From Brotaphodocola faecis (GTDB lineage Bacteria; Bacillota; Clostridia; Lachnospirales; Lachnospiraceae), in the NCBI RefSeq assembly GCF_040096075.1, contig NZ_JBBMFJ010000017.1, forward strand, positions 1 through 64,000: a stretch of DNA of 64,000 bases, written 5' to 3'. Shown piece after piece: positions 1 through 9,273 of the stretch (its first letter is position 1; every line of letters begins with the position of its first letter). The notes beneath the pieces were generated by a model. The model saw nothing but the letters and a program-made list of their open reading frames with translations. It made no database searches and had not been told where the DNA came from. The translations under genes and the position numbers were made by a program.

Positions 1-3000
1 ACGCTGGAATGCTATTCACAGGAAATCATATCAGAAAATGAGGCCACCCCATCCGAGGCGGATGAGCCTGTTGAGTGTAGCCATATATGCAGCGCGGAAA
101 GCGGCTGTATCACAAAAAAATTAAACTGTCAGTATGAGGGCAGCACTCCGGCAACTGCGAAAACACCGTTGGAAAATGAAGCTGAAGAAGAAACAGAACA
201 AGGACAAGAAGCAGAAATTGCCACCTCGTCCAATGCACAGGAAGGCGTTACCGTGGAAAGTGTACAGGCCATGATTGACGCATTGCCAGACGCGGAGGAA
301 ATCAGCGCCGATAACGCCGAGGACGTAAAAGCCCAGCTTGAAGCCATTGACGAAGCAAAGTTGCAGCTCTCCGACGAGGAATTGGCTACACTCGATTTTT
401 CACGCTATACGGAGGCCGCTGCTGTGCTGGCAGGTCTGTCCGCGCCTATGCTGACCGTAAGCGGAGCAGAAGAAGTCTCTACAGCGGATGCACTGACTTC
501 TGCGCTGGCGGATAGCAGCATTCCTAAGATTACACTGATGGGAAATATTGAAATCGGCGATACCCTGACGGTGGATCGCACCGTATCGTTGGATCTGAAT
601 GGTTTTGTGCTGCGAATGACTGACAGCGGCAGCGTAATCAGGGTGGAGCAGGGCGGCAATCTGATAATCGAGGACAGCAACACGATTGCACAGCACAAAT
701 TCACTACAGGCAGCAATGGTCTGTGGGTGCTGGACGAAACCAACGGTACAGAAACTGTCTCCGGCGGCGTTCTTACCGGCGGCAATGCTAATGACGGCGG
801 CGGTGTGTATGTTCTTACCGGCGGTCAGCTTACCATGACAGGAGGAAACATCGTTGGCTGCTCGGCAACAGGCGTGGGCGGCGGTGTATCCCTGGAAGGC
901 TGGCGTAGCACGGTCGATCAGACAACGTTTACAATGACCGGCGGCAGCATCACCGGCTGTTTTGCAGCCGCCACAGACGGAGGCGGCGGTGTGAATGTTA
1001 CGGGAGGAACCTTCACCATGGCTGGCGGTAGCATCATGGAATGTACCGCCCACAACTCCGATGCCTTCAGCACCAGCTATGGCGGCGGTGTGCATATCCG
1101 GAACGGTGGCAGCTTCACCATGTCTGGCGGCACCATCCAAAACTGCAAGAGCAGCGGCAATCAAGCAGCTGGCGGCGGCGTGTACGTTGGGAAAGGTCAA
1201 TTCACCATGAACGGTGGCAGCATCACAGGATGTCGGGCGGAGGGAACTTCAGGAAATGAAAGATTTGCCCGGGGCGGTGGTGTCTATAACTACGGCGGCT
1301 TCACCATGTCCGGCGGTTCCATTGAAAGCGACTGCACGGCAGACGGCAGCGGCGGCGGGGTGTACAACATAAACACGCTGTACGCCAACGGCGGCGAAAT
1401 TGCTGGGGATGTGATGAACGGTGTGCCAAATCAATCAACCGGAACGATCACCGGCAGTGGCGGCACCAGGTTTTCCGGCAAGGTGACCAACAACAAAGGC
1501 GACTACGACGACAAAAGTACCATCGAAAGCGGCACGTTCACCGGCGAGGTGATCAACGACGGCGGTACGATTTTAAGAGGTGATTTCAGCGGGGCCACCC
1601 TAAGCGGTACGCTTGTAATCACTTTTGACCCAGATAACGGAGAGCCGACCAGTACGCAAGAAGTGAATTGGAGTAGGGACGGAGCAACACTTACCGCACC
1701 GACCCCGGTTCCCACCAAAGAGGATTATACGCTTGACGGCTGGTATTACGATAACAGCGGTACAACAACGAAATGGAACTTTGATACGGATAAGGTCAAA
1801 TACACCATGACGCTTATGGCGCATTGGAAAGAACAGTCGACCGCAAGCCCAACGGCAGAAGTTTCCACGGCGGTGGAGTTGACTTCTGCACTGGGAAACA
1901 GTGCGATTACTACCGTCAAGCTGACCGCAGACATTACTATTAACGCCACACTGACCGTCAACCGTACTGTCACCCTGGACCTGGACGGCTATGTGCTCCG
2001 GTATGACAGCGCGGACCGGGGCAGTGTCTTCGTAGTCGATGGCGGTCACCTGACCATTCAAGACAGCAACACCGGCGGGCGGTCACACGGCTTCACACCG
2101 ACCGGCGACGGATTGTGGATACTGAATGAGACAGGCGGCACGGAGACCGTCTCCGGCGGCGTCATAACCGGCGGCACAGGACATCCGATTCTCCTCGGCG
2201 GCAGCTCTTATACCTACTACAACTACTACGGCGGCGGTGTGTATATCGCCAATGGGCAACTGACCATGACCGGCGGCAGCATTGTCGGCTGCTCCGCGAC
2301 GGATGGCGGCGGCGTGTGTATGAATCCGCCGACCGGTCAAATGGACCAGTTCTGGATGACCGGCGGCAGCAGCATCGCCGGGTGCGTCGCCTCCGGTGGC
2401 GGCGGCGGCGTGTACGCCTGCGCGGCAGGATCTTTTTTTGACATGCGCGGAACCGCGGTCATCCACGACTGTCGGTGCGGCGGTGGCGGCGGCGGTGGCG
2501 TTCGCGCTTACGGCACGTTTCGGATGTTGGACCAGGCGGTCATCCGCGGCTGCACCGCCGAAAGCGCGACCCAAAAGGTTTACGGCGGTGGCGTATACGT
2601 CGCCAGCAGCAGCGGCTTTGAGATGTCCGGTCAGGCCAAAATCGAGGACTGCCAGGCAATCTCCACCTCTTCTTCCTACGCCTCCCTCGGCGGGGGCGTC
2701 TATATCACAAACAATACTTCACTCACCCTGTCCGGCAGCGCCGTGATTCAAAATTGCACGGCGAAGAATTCTGCTGACTCCAGCGAAGCCTATGGCGGCG
2801 GCGTGAGCACCTCTCGCATGAGACAGATCACCTTGGAGGACAGCGCGCGCATTGCCCTATGCAAAGCGGCAAACGGAAGCGGACTATACCTCACCGGCGT
2901 TCCGAATAATTCTAGCTATGGGAAGTTTTACGCCGACGGCGGTTCGGTCGACGGCGACGTCGTGCTGGGAAATGGCAAAGATCTCTGTACCATTAGTGGC

Positions 3001-4356
3001 TCCGGCGGGACGAAGTTCAACGGCAAGGTGACCGTCACCCCCGGCAGCACCAGCGAAAACGGCACATTCAACAGGAAAGTTATCAACAACGGCACGATCT
3101 CCGGCGGCACGTTCAACGGCGAAGTCATCAACAACGGCACGATCTCCGGCGGCACGTTTACCGGCACAGTCTCCAATAACGGCTCCATCACCGGCGGCAC
3201 ATTTACCGGAACCGTCATCAACAGCGAGAGCGGCACGATTGCCGAAGGCGTTTCAATCAATCACCTGCAATTTGTCGTGACCTTCGATGCCAACGGTGGA
3301 ACGGGAGCGATGTATTCCCAGAATTGCACCTCCGGCGAGGAGGAGAAGCTTTTTTACAATACTTTTGTCCGCGACACTTATGATTTTGTTGGATGGAATA
3401 CGGAGAGAGATGGAAGCGGCACAGCATATAGTGACGGACAATACATTATCGTTTCAAAAGCTATGACGCTCTATGCGCAGTGGAAAAAAACTGTTCCATC
3501 CACGCCAATTACTCCAGGCGGTATCCGCTATATCGTGGAGCATTATAAGGCCAGTGGTAGCGGCTATACGCTGGAAGAAACCGAGTATTCCACAGGTAAA
3601 ATAGGCGATACCGTTACGGCAACGCCAAAAACCTATGATGGCTTTACCTATCATCCGTCAATCTCCACCTCCAGCGGAATACTAAAAAAAATCAGCAGTG
3701 CGGCAGATATCGTGACCTTAAAACTTTACTATGATCGAACTGTTTACGCTGTGATCGTAGAAAACGATGGGAACGGTTCCGCATCCGCTGCTCCTGCTTC
3801 TGCAGCGATGGGAGACGAAATTACCCTGACCGCTGCGCCAAATAGCGGCTACCGTTTTAAGGTGTGGGAAGTTGTTTCTGGTGGTGTGACTATCAGTAAT
3901 AACAAATTTATTATGCCAGCAGGCAATGTGACCGTAAAGGCTATTTTTGAACGAAAGTCAAGTGGCAGCTCCGGCGGTGGTGGTGGAAGTAGATCCTCTG
4001 GAAGCATTTCTTCCAAAGAGCAGCACCGCCCGTCCATAGTCGATGATCAGGCCCGGTGGGTACAGAATGGGACTGACTGGAAACTGATCTTAAGCAGTGG
4101 TGAGACTGCGGCAGACCGCTGGGTACAGAAAGGCGGTTACTGGTACTGGCTTAAGACAGATGGTATCATGGCACACAGCGGGTGGCTGCTTTACATGGGC
4201 CATTGGTACTACTTAAATGCAGGCGGAGACATGATCACTGGCTGGTTGTTCTGGAATGAGCATTGGTATTATCTGAAACCGGATGGTATCATGACAGCAG
4301 ATGAGATGACTCCGGACGGCTACAAGATTGGACCGGACGGAATTTGGGTTCAGTAA
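1..4356 (+). CDS. Large repeat-rich surface adhesin, 5'-partial
   Basis: The frame is open from base 1 with no stop before 4356, so the gene starts left of the window; the first in-frame start-like codon, a TTG at 169, has no good ribosome site and is probably not the start. Blocks in order: acidic Glu-rich N-terminal part (to about 420); Gly-rich right-handed beta-helix repeats built on GGGVY and MTGGSI (about 460-1600); an InlB-type repeat ending in AHWKE (about 1615-1830); a second beta-helix (1850-3240); a second InlB-type repeat (3270-3490); a MucBP-like domain starting RYIVEHYK (3520-3740); a divergent InlB-like domain (3745-3955); a Gly/Ser linker; and three Trp/Tyr-rich cell-wall-binding repeats (WYYL, 4050-4350). 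This fits a secreted, wall-attached adhesin or matrix protein. Domain families are recognised; the ligand is unknown. Confidence 0.85.
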   Translation, partial: TLECYSQEIISENEATPSEADEPVECSHICSAESGCITKKLNCQYEGSTPATAKTPLENEAEEETEQGQEAEIATSSNAQEGVTVESVQAMIDALPDAEEISADNAEDVKAQLEAIDEAKLQLSDEELATLDFSRYTEAAAVLAGLSAPMLTVSGAEEVSTADALTSALADSSIPKITLMGNIEIGDTLTVDRTVSLDLNGFVLRMTDSGSVIRVEQGGNLIIEDSNTIAQHKFTTGSNGLWVLDETNGTETVSGGVLTGGNANDGGGVYVLTGGQLTMTGGNIVGCSATGVGGGVSLEGWRSTVDQTTFTMTGGSITGCFAAATDGGGGVNVTGGTFTMAGGSIMECTAHNSDAFSTSYGGGVHIRNGGSFTMSGGTIQNCKSSGNQAAGGGVYVGKGQFTMNGGSITGCRAEGTSGNERFARGGGVYNYGGFTMSGGSIESDCTADGSGGGVYNINTLYANGGEIAGDVMNGVPNQSTGTITGSGGTRFSGKVTNNKGDYDDKSTIESGTFTGEVINDGGTILRGDFSGATLSGTLVITFDPDNGEPTSTQEVNWSRDGATLTAPTPVPTKEDYTLDGWYYDNSGTTTKWNFDTDKVKYTMTLMAHWKEQSTASPTAEVSTAVELTSALGNSAITTVKLTADITINATLTVNRTVTLDLDGYVLRYDSADRGSVFVVDGGHLTIQDSNTGGRSHGFTPTGDGLWILNETGGTETVSGGVITGGTGHPILLGGSSYTYYNYYGGGVYIANGQLTMTGGSIVGCSATDGGGVCMNPPTGQMDQFWMTGGSSIAGCVASGGGGGVYACAAGSFFDMRGTAVIHDCRCGGGGGGGVRAYGTFRMLDQAVIRGCTAESATQKVYGGGVYVASSSGFEMSGQAKIEDCQAISTSSSYASLGGGVYITNNTSLTLSGSAVIQNCTAKNSADSSEAYGGGVSTSRMRQITLEDSARIALCKAANGSGLYLTGVPNNSSYGKFYADGGSVDGDVVLGNGKDLCTISGSGGTKFNGKVTVTPGSTSENGTFNRKVINNGTISGGTFNGEVINNGTISGGTFTGTVSNNGSITGGTFTGTVINSESGTIAEGVSINHLQFVVTFDANGGTGAMYSQNCTSGEEEKLFYNTFVRDTYDFVGWNTERDGSGTAYSDGQYIIVSKAMTLYAQWKKTVPSTPITPGGIRYIVEHYKASGSGYTLEETEYSTGKIGDTVTATPKTYDGFTYHPSISTSSGILKKISSAADIVTLKLYYDRTVYAVIVENDGNGSASAAPASAAMGDEITLTAAPNSGYRFKVWEVVSGGVTISNNKFIMPAGNVTVKAIFERKSSGSSGGGGGSRSSGSISSKEQHRPSIVDDQARWVQNGTDWKLILSSGETAADRWVQKGGYWYWLKTDGIMAHSGWLLYMGHWYYLNAGGDMITGWLFWNEHWYYLKPDGIMTADEMTPDGYKIGPDGIWVQ

Positions 4357-4382
4357 AAACTGAAATAAGCCATACAAAAGGA

Positions 4383-4418
4383 GCCTTGCCTGGCATATGC
4401 CGGGTGGAGGCTTTTTTT
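4383..4418 (+). terminator. Terminator of the surface-protein gene
   Basis: An imperfect GC-rich hairpin closed by GCCT/AGGC is followed by seven T, 27 bases after the stop of the surface-protein gene. Confidence 0.75.
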
Positions 4419-4495
4419 GTATGGATGTTGTAAACTGAAAAGAGGATTTTTCAAAGGAAAATGCCGAAGAAAGTAACAAATGAATACTAAAAAGA

Positions 4496-4541
4496 ATACC
4501 GGGTAGCCACTTAGCAATATGCCAAATGGTTATCCGGTATT
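4496..4541 (-). terminator. Terminator of the nagB remnant
   Basis: A 14-bp near-perfect stem (ATACCGGATAACCA against TGGCTACCCGGTAT, read on the minus strand) is followed by a T-rich run. It lies just after the nagB stop and could also act on the plus strand. Confidence 0.7.
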
Positions 4542-4567
4542 TTATATTTGGATGAGATGCAAAGAGT

Positions 4568-4905
4568 TTACTTAATTTTACTAAGAGCTGCCTCATCTGC
4601 AACGATGGTTACATCGTTATGAAGCTGTAGGATGGATGCAGGAACTTGAGGTGTGATGGCACCATAGAGGACCTCTTTTAAAATATCTGCCTTATCCTCT
4701 CCGCTTACGACAACCAGGATCTTTTTGGCCTGCATGATGTTCTTAATACCCATGGTGTAAGCCTGTCTCGGGACATCATCTTCTGAAGCGAAGAAGCGCT
4801 TATTTGCCTCAATGGTGCTTTCGGTCAGATCAACACAGTGGGTTTCCTTTTCAAATGCAGCACCCGGCTCATTGAAACCGATATGGCCGTTGTGACCTTC
4901 CTGAA
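4568..4905 (-). pseudogene. nagB: nagB 3' half (glucosamine-6-phosphate deaminase), truncated
   Basis: The translation carries GHNGHIGFNEPG and the following C-terminal half of NagB to the normal end (ADEAALSKIK). The usual first half, about 125 residues, is missing: upstream of about 4905 the sequence becomes nagA read antisense. The intact enzyme converts glucosamine-6-phosphate to fructose-6-phosphate and ammonia. The truncation point abuts the truncation point of nagA on the opposite strand, so one rearrangement broke both genes. Confidence 0.85.
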
Positions 4906-5239
4906 AGCATCCAATGGGCTTGTGAAATTTATCGGGCTGGCTCCGGAAGAGAGCAGCAATGCAATTGAATTTATTCAGGAAGTAAAAGACCGGGTGAATG
5001 TTTCCCTTGCGCATACCAATGCTGATTATGAAACTGTGGCGACTGCATTTGTGGCCGGAGCCAATCATGCGGTTCATCTGTACAACGCAATGCCTGAATT
5101 TACGCACCGGAAGCCGGGCGTAGTAGGGGCAGTGTTTGACAATAAGCATGTAATGGCAGAAATTATCTGCGATGGGATACACATCCATCCAGCAACGATC
5201 CGGGCAACATTCCGAATGATGGGAGCAGACCGTATGATG
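4906..5239 (+). pseudogene. nagA: nagA middle fragment (GlcNAc-6-phosphate deacetylase)
   Basis: The reading frame gives NagA from LAPE through the His motifs AHTNADY and HLYNAMPEF to DGIHIHP and MMGADRM, where it is cut by the inserted element; the C-terminal third continues at 20457. The first roughly 120 residues are also missing, replaced at about 4905 by inverted nagB. The metal-binding His residues of the amidohydrolase are visible, but the protein cannot be complete. A stop (TAG, 5240-5242) is created by the element end. Confidence 0.85.
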
Positions 5240-5241
5240 TA
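5231..5241. other. Left attachment site of the TnpX-type element
   Basis: nagA coding sequence stops being colinear here. The shared bases GACCG..TGAT occur at both element ends (5229-5238 and 20448-20457) and contain a central GA, the crossover dinucleotide known for TnpX/TndX large serine recombinases. The exact crossover base is inferred. Confidence 0.7.
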
Positions 5242-5293
5242 GGACGGATTTTGCGGACATTCAAAATAAAAAAGAATGTGGAGGTAACAGACA

Positions 5294-5668
5294 ATGGCAA
5301 AATCATTATTTGAGGAACTGGGCGGCAAATACGAAAGGCAAGGGGATTATTTGATACCGTGCTTAACTGTACCCGCCGAAGAAGAACAGGCAATAGGCAT
5401 CTGGGGGCAACGGCATTTAGATTATCTAAAACAGTACCGTAAAGTTACATACACCAATCTTCTTACAAGCGGCAGGCTAAACGCCTACCTTGCCGACATC
5501 AACAGACAGGCACAGGAACGCTTTGAAAGGCTCATAGAGGGTATGAAACAGGCACAGGGCATAACGGAACAGCTAAAGGCAGAAAACGCCTTAGAATGGA
5601 CAGGATGCCTCAATAACATAAGGGCTTGTGCGAGGGAGATTGTGGAAAAGGAAATTATTTTTGCATAA
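5294..5668 (+). CDS. TnpV-family transposon protein
   Basis: A 124-residue protein starting MAKSLFEELGG, preceded by a clear ribosome site (GGAGGTAA). It matches the TnpV family by its conserved pattern: LGGKYERQGDYLIPCL, then YLKQYR and a C-terminal helix. TnpV proteins are found at ends of Tn4451-like and other Clostridial elements, and their role is unknown. It is the first gene inside the left end and lies directly upstream of the tet(O) promoter. Confidence 0.8.
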   Translation: MAKSLFEELGGKYERQGDYLIPCLTVPAEEEQAIGIWGQRHLDYLKQYRKVTYTNLLTSGRLNAYLADINRQAQERFERLIEGMKQAQGITEQLKAENALEWTGCLNNIRACAREIVEKEIIFA

Positions 5669-5725
5669 ACAGATGATTAGTGGCAGGGGGAAATCCTGCC
5701 GCTTTTTCTGCTTTAGTTTGTCAGC

Positions 5726-5754
5726 TTGACAAATAAAGGGTTAAGGAATATAAT
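5726..5754 (+). promoter_or_regulatory. Promoter of tet(O)
   Basis: Consensus TTGACA (5726-5731), 17-bp spacer and TATAAT (5749-5754). It is followed by a 280-base leader before tet(O). Confidence 0.9.
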
Positions 5755-5786
5755 TAGATTCAGTATTATACAAGGAGTTAATAAAT

Positions 5787-5810
5787 ATGCGGCAAGGTAT
5801 TCTTAAATAA
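5787..5810 (+). CDS. tet(O) leader peptide MRQGILK
   Basis: A seven-codon ORF preceded by AAGGAG (5772-5777). Its codons lie in the strand that pairs with 5890-5906 (TTTAAGAATAC complement), which places it to control folding of the leader. Ribosome occupancy under tetracycline would change that pairing. Confidence 0.7.
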   Translation: MRQGILK

Positions 5811-5998
5811 ACTGTCAATTTGATAGTGGGAACAAAAAGTAGCAGTCCCGTTTCACTTTTAATATGGGGCTTAGTTTTTTGTACCCAGTTTAAGAATACT
5901 TTTATCATGTAATTTTATATGCCCGAAAACATATAAGTGTTTTGGGGCTATTGGAGTTATTTACCCAGTGATAGGAGTATTTATCACTGGGTATTTTT
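5811..5998 (+). promoter_or_regulatory. tet(O) transcription attenuator
   Basis: The leader segment GTATTCTTAAA pairs with a distal TTTAAGAATAC. A perfect 11-bp stem (ACCCAGTGATA 5963-5973 with TATCACTGGGT 5982-5992) followed by ATTTTT forms a terminator 40 bases before tet(O). The layout is that known for tet(M)/tet(O) attenuation in Tn916-type elements; the mechanism here is inferred. Confidence 0.8.
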
Positions 5999-6034
5999 AT
6001 GCCCTTTTTTGGGTGTTGATAGGAGGAAAATCAC

Positions 6035-7954
6035 ATGAAAATAATTAACTTAGGCATTCTGGCTCACGTTGACGCAGGAAAGACAACATTAACGGAAAGT
6101 TTATTGTATACCAGTGGTGCAATTGCAGAACTAGGGAGCGTAGATGAAGGCACAACAAGGACAGATACAATGAATTTGGAGCGTCAAAGGGGAATCACTA
6201 TCCAGACAGCAGTGACATCTTTTCAGTGGGAGGATGTAAAAGTCAACATTATAGATACGCCAGGCCATATGGATTTTTTGGCGGAAGTATACCGTTCTTT
6301 ATCCGTATTAGACGGAGCAGTATTATTAGTTTCTGCAAAGGATGGCATACAGGCACAGACCCGTATACTGTTTCATGCACTACAGATAATGAAGATTCCG
6401 ACAATTTTTTTCATCAATAAAATTGACCAAGAGGGGATTGATTTGCCAATGGTATATCGGGAAATGAAAGCAAAGCTTTCTTCGGAAATTATAGTGAAGC
6501 AAAAGGTTGGGCAGCATCCCCATATAAATGTAACGGACAATGACGATATGGAACAGTGGGATGCGGTAATTATGGGAAACGATGAACTATTAGAGAAATA
6601 TATGTCAGGGAAACCGTTTAAAATGTCAGAACTGGAACAGGAAGAAAACAGGAGATTCCAAAACGGAACGTTATTTCCCGTTTATCACGGAAGCGCTAAA
6701 AACAATCTGGGGATTCGGCAGCTTATAGAAGTAATTGCCAGTAAATTTTATTCATCAACGCCTGAAGGTCAATCTGAACTATGCGGGCAGGTTTTTAAGA
6801 TTGAATATTCAGAGAAAAGGCGGCGTTTTGTTTATGTGCGTATATATAGCGGAACATTGCATTTGAGGGATGTTATTAGAATATCTGAAAAAGAGAAAAT
6901 AAAAATCACAGAGATGTGTGTTCCGACAAACGGTGAATTATATTCATCCGATACAGCCTGCTCTGGTGATATTGTAATTTTACCAAATGATGTTTTGCAG
7001 CTAAACAGTATTTTGGGGAACGAAATACTGTTGCCGCAGAGAAAATTTATTGAAAATCCTCTCCCTATGCTCCAAACAACGATTGCAGTAAAGAAATCTG
7101 AACAGCGGGAAATATTGCTTGGGGCACTTACAGAAATTTCAGATGGCGACCCTCTTTTAAAATATTATGTGGATACTACAACGCATGAGATTATACTTTC
7201 TTTTTTGGGGAATGTGCAGATGGAAGTCATTTGTGCCATCCTTGAGGAAAAATATCATGTGGAGGCAGAAATAAAAGAGCCTACTGTTATATATATGGAA
7301 AGACCGCTTAGAAAAGCAGAATATACCATCCACATAGAAGTCCCGCCAAATCCTTTCTGGGCTTCTGTCGGGTTGTCCATAGAGCCGCTCCCTATTGGAA
7401 GCGGAGTGCAGTATGAAAGCAGAGTTTCACTTGGATATTTAAATCAATCGTTCCAAAATGCGGTTATGGAGGGGGTTCTTTATGGCTGCGAGCAGGGGCT
7501 GTATGGATGGAAAGTGACAGACTGTAAAATCTGTTTTGAATATGGATTGTATTATAGTCCTGTAAGTACCCCCGCAGACTTTCGGCTGCTTTCCCCTATC
7601 GTATTGGAGCAGGCTTTAAAAAAAGCAGGGACAGAACTATTAGAGCCATATCTCCACTTTGAAATTTATGCACCGCAGGAATATCTCTCACGGGCGTATC
7701 ATGATGCTCCAAGGTATTGTGCAGATATTGTAAGTACTCAGATAAAGAATGACGAGGTCATTCTGAAAGGAGAAATCCCTGCTAGATGTATTCAAGAATA
7801 CAGGAACGATTTAACTTATTTCACAAATGGGCAGGGAGTCTGCTTGACAGAGTTAAAAGGATACCAGCCAGCTATTGGTAAATTTATTTGCCAACCCCGC
7901 CGCCCGAATAGCCGTATAGATAAGGTTCGGCATATGTTCCACAAGTTAGCTTAA
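6035..7954 (+). CDS. tet(O): Tetracycline resistance ribosomal protection protein Tet(O)
   Basis: A 639-residue EF-G-like GTPase, full length for the family. It shows AHVDAGKTT (P-loop, residues 10-18), DTPGH (about 74-78) and NKID (128-131), then the EF-G-like domains. Remembered Tet(O) sequence matches nearly throughout, so the call is Tet(O) rather than Tet(M) or Tet(W); a mosaic cannot be excluded by eye. The protein binds the ribosome and removes tetracycline from the decoding site using GTP. Ribosome site AGGAGG at 6021-6026. Confidence 0.95.
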   Translation: MKIINLGILAHVDAGKTTLTESLLYTSGAIAELGSVDEGTTRTDTMNLERQRGITIQTAVTSFQWEDVKVNIIDTPGHMDFLAEVYRSLSVLDGAVLLVSAKDGIQAQTRILFHALQIMKIPTIFFINKIDQEGIDLPMVYREMKAKLSSEIIVKQKVGQHPHINVTDNDDMEQWDAVIMGNDELLEKYMSGKPFKMSELEQEENRRFQNGTLFPVYHGSAKNNLGIRQLIEVIASKFYSSTPEGQSELCGQVFKIEYSEKRRRFVYVRIYSGTLHLRDVIRISEKEKIKITEMCVPTNGELYSSDTACSGDIVILPNDVLQLNSILGNEILLPQRKFIENPLPMLQTTIAVKKSEQREILLGALTEISDGDPLLKYYVDTTTHEIILSFLGNVQMEVICAILEEKYHVEAEIKEPTVIYMERPLRKAEYTIHIEVPPNPFWASVGLSIEPLPIGSGVQYESRVSLGYLNQSFQNAVMEGVLYGCEQGLYGWKVTDCKICFEYGLYYSPVSTPADFRLLSPIVLEQALKKAGTELLEPYLHFEIYAPQEYLSRAYHDAPRYCADIVSTQIKNDEVILKGEIPARCIQEYRNDLTYFTNGQGVCLTELKGYQPAIGKFICQPRRPNSRIDKVRHMFHKLA

Positions 7955-8008
7955 CAGCTTGCAAAAGTCATATAAAATGAGATTTGAAAGGATTAGAGAC
8001 TAATTATG

Positions 8009-8179
8009 ATGAAATGCGAATGGATATTGTGTCCTGTTTGTGGGAGCAAAACCCGTAATAAAATTAGGAAGGACACTGTTTTGGAGAATTATCCCCTTTA
8101 TTGTCCAAAATGCAGACAAGAAAGATTGATTAAAGTTGACAACTTGAAGATAACTGTCATCAAAGAGCCAGACGCTTAA
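8009..8179 (+). CDS. Small cysteine-rich KTR-domain protein
   Basis: A 56-residue protein beginning MKCEWILCPVCGSKTR, with two CPxC pairs (CPVC, CPKC) forming a zinc-ribbon-like fold. It is the gene that follows tet(M) in Tn916 (orf6-like); function unknown. An in-frame ATG at 8006 is an alternative start. Compared with the usual family end (EPDA followed by KTQSR), a base change gives a stop right after EPDA, while the DNA for the lost tail persists downstream and overlaps the terminator. Confidence 0.8.
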   Translation: MKCEWILCPVCGSKTRNKIRKDTVLENYPLYCPKCRQERLIKVDNLKITVIKEPDA

Positions 8180-8184
8180 GACGC

Positions 8185-8231
8185 AGAGCCGATGAAATTG
8201 TGGAACAATTCACGAATCATCGGCTCTTTTT
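8185..8231 (+). terminator. Terminator of the tet(O) cassette
   Basis: An 11-bp stem (AGAGCCGATGA with TCATCGGCTCT) followed by five T. The same stem sequence ends the RlmN-like cassette at 15754-15803. Confidence 0.9.
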
Positions 8232-8309
8232 GTTTCGTATTTGAAAGAACAAACTCACCAAATAAAAAAAACGATATTCGGGTGGGTTATTTTGTTATAC
8301 CCTAAATTA

Positions 8310-8347
8310 CCCTCTGAATTTGTTTTTAAATTTGGAGGGATTTTTTT
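8310..8347 (+). terminator. Terminator-like hairpin upstream of the sigma-like gene
   Basis: CCCTC..AATTT pairs with AAATT.GGAGGG, followed by seven T. Confidence 0.65.
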
Positions 8348-8520
8348 ATGTCCTTTTTTCGGGCAGTTATCTATCTGCTCATACGAAGCAAAATTTATCA
8401 ATACATAGCATATCAGAGAACGGCAGGAAACCAGTTAAAAAAATTTCTGCCAGTGCAACGGTACTTCTCACCTTGAAAGTAGAAGTACAATCTCCATACA
8501 ATAGAATTACTATTTCCTAT

Positions 8521-8557
8521 AACCGTAAAGGTCACAGAGCCTTTGCGGTTTTTCTTT
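8521..8557 (+). terminator. Second leader terminator before the sigma-like gene
   Basis: AACCGTAAAGG pairs with CCTTTGCGGTT, followed by a T-rich tract. Another hairpin (GTACTTCT with AGAAGTAC, 8461-8489) lies just upstream. Such stacked hairpins suggest attenuation of the downstream regulatory gene; this is inference. Confidence 0.6.
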
Positions 8558-8666
8558 TGTCGATTTTTGTTGGAAAGTGCCGTAGGGCTGTTTCTGATAT
8601 GCGGTGTCGTTCTCCGCCTCTCCATCTGGATTTTTTACATTTCAAAAATTCAGATGGGAGGTATTT

Positions 8667-9179
8667 ATGGTGAAATATGCACCAAGAAAGGTATATATCA
8701 GAGAAAGTGGCGGCTATGTGGAATTATCCTACACGGAGTTCTGCCGTTGCAGGGAATCCGACCAGACCTATATGGACAAGCTGTTTATCCCCATTCAAGG
8801 CTGTCTGCTTGAAGTCGTGAGGGAGCAATACACAGACTTCTACCGTGACAAGGAACGGTGGCGTTATCTGCAAAAATTAGATACAAAGAATAGACTGCTA
8901 TCTCTCGACGGATTTACGGACAGCGAGGGGAATCCTCTGGACTTTATCACTGATGAAGCGGTGGACATTGCAGAAACCGTTGTCAATGCGGTCATGGTGG
9001 ACAGGCTGAAAGCCGCCCTGCCTTTGCTGTCGGATAGTGAACAGGAGCTGATACAGGCAATCTTTTTTGACGGACTTTCCGAGCGTGAAGTCGGGGCGAG
9101 GTTGGGCATAACCCAGAGCGTTGTAAACAAACGCAAAGCCAGAATCCTAATAAAACTAAGAAAGATAATAGAAAATTAA
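8667..9179 (+). CDS. Sigma-70-like regulator (Tn916 orf7-like)
   Basis: 170 residues from ATG 8667, which sits behind GGGAGG (8656-8661). The C-terminal half has the region-4 helix-turn-helix (LSDSEQELIQAIFFDGLSE, then EVGARLGITQSVVNKRKARI). It resembles the small sigma-factor-like regulators that control conjugation genes of Tn916-type elements. No full core-binding region 2 is evident, so it may act as a DNA-binding regulator rather than a complete sigma factor. An upstream in-frame extension to 8604 lacks a ribosome site. Confidence 0.8.
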   Translation: MVKYAPRKVYIRESGGYVELSYTEFCRCRESDQTYMDKLFIPIQGCLLEVVREQYTDFYRDKERWRYLQKLDTKNRLLSLDGFTDSEGNPLDFITDEAVDIAETVVNAVMVDRLKAALPLLSDSEQELIQAIFFDGLSEREVGARLGITQSVVNKRKARILIKLRKIIEN

Positions 9180-9194
9180 AATTTAAGGCGTTCA

Positions 9195-9235
9195 GCCCCC
9201 TTGTTTTTTCCTTTGGGAAGATGAGGGGGCTTTTC
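9195..9235 (+). terminator. Terminator after the first sigma-like gene
   Basis: GCCCCCT pairs with AGGGGGC, followed by TTTTCT. Confidence 0.7.
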
Positions 9236-9273
9236 TCTGCCCTCTCAATCAATTCTGATTGGAGGAAGTAAGA

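Noticed and set aside
400..2574. Long minus-strand frames (400-1200, 1600-2061, 2083-2574) opposite the surface-protein gene
   Set aside because: They are shadows of GC-rich Gly repeats on the plus strand; no ribosome sites and low-complexity translations.
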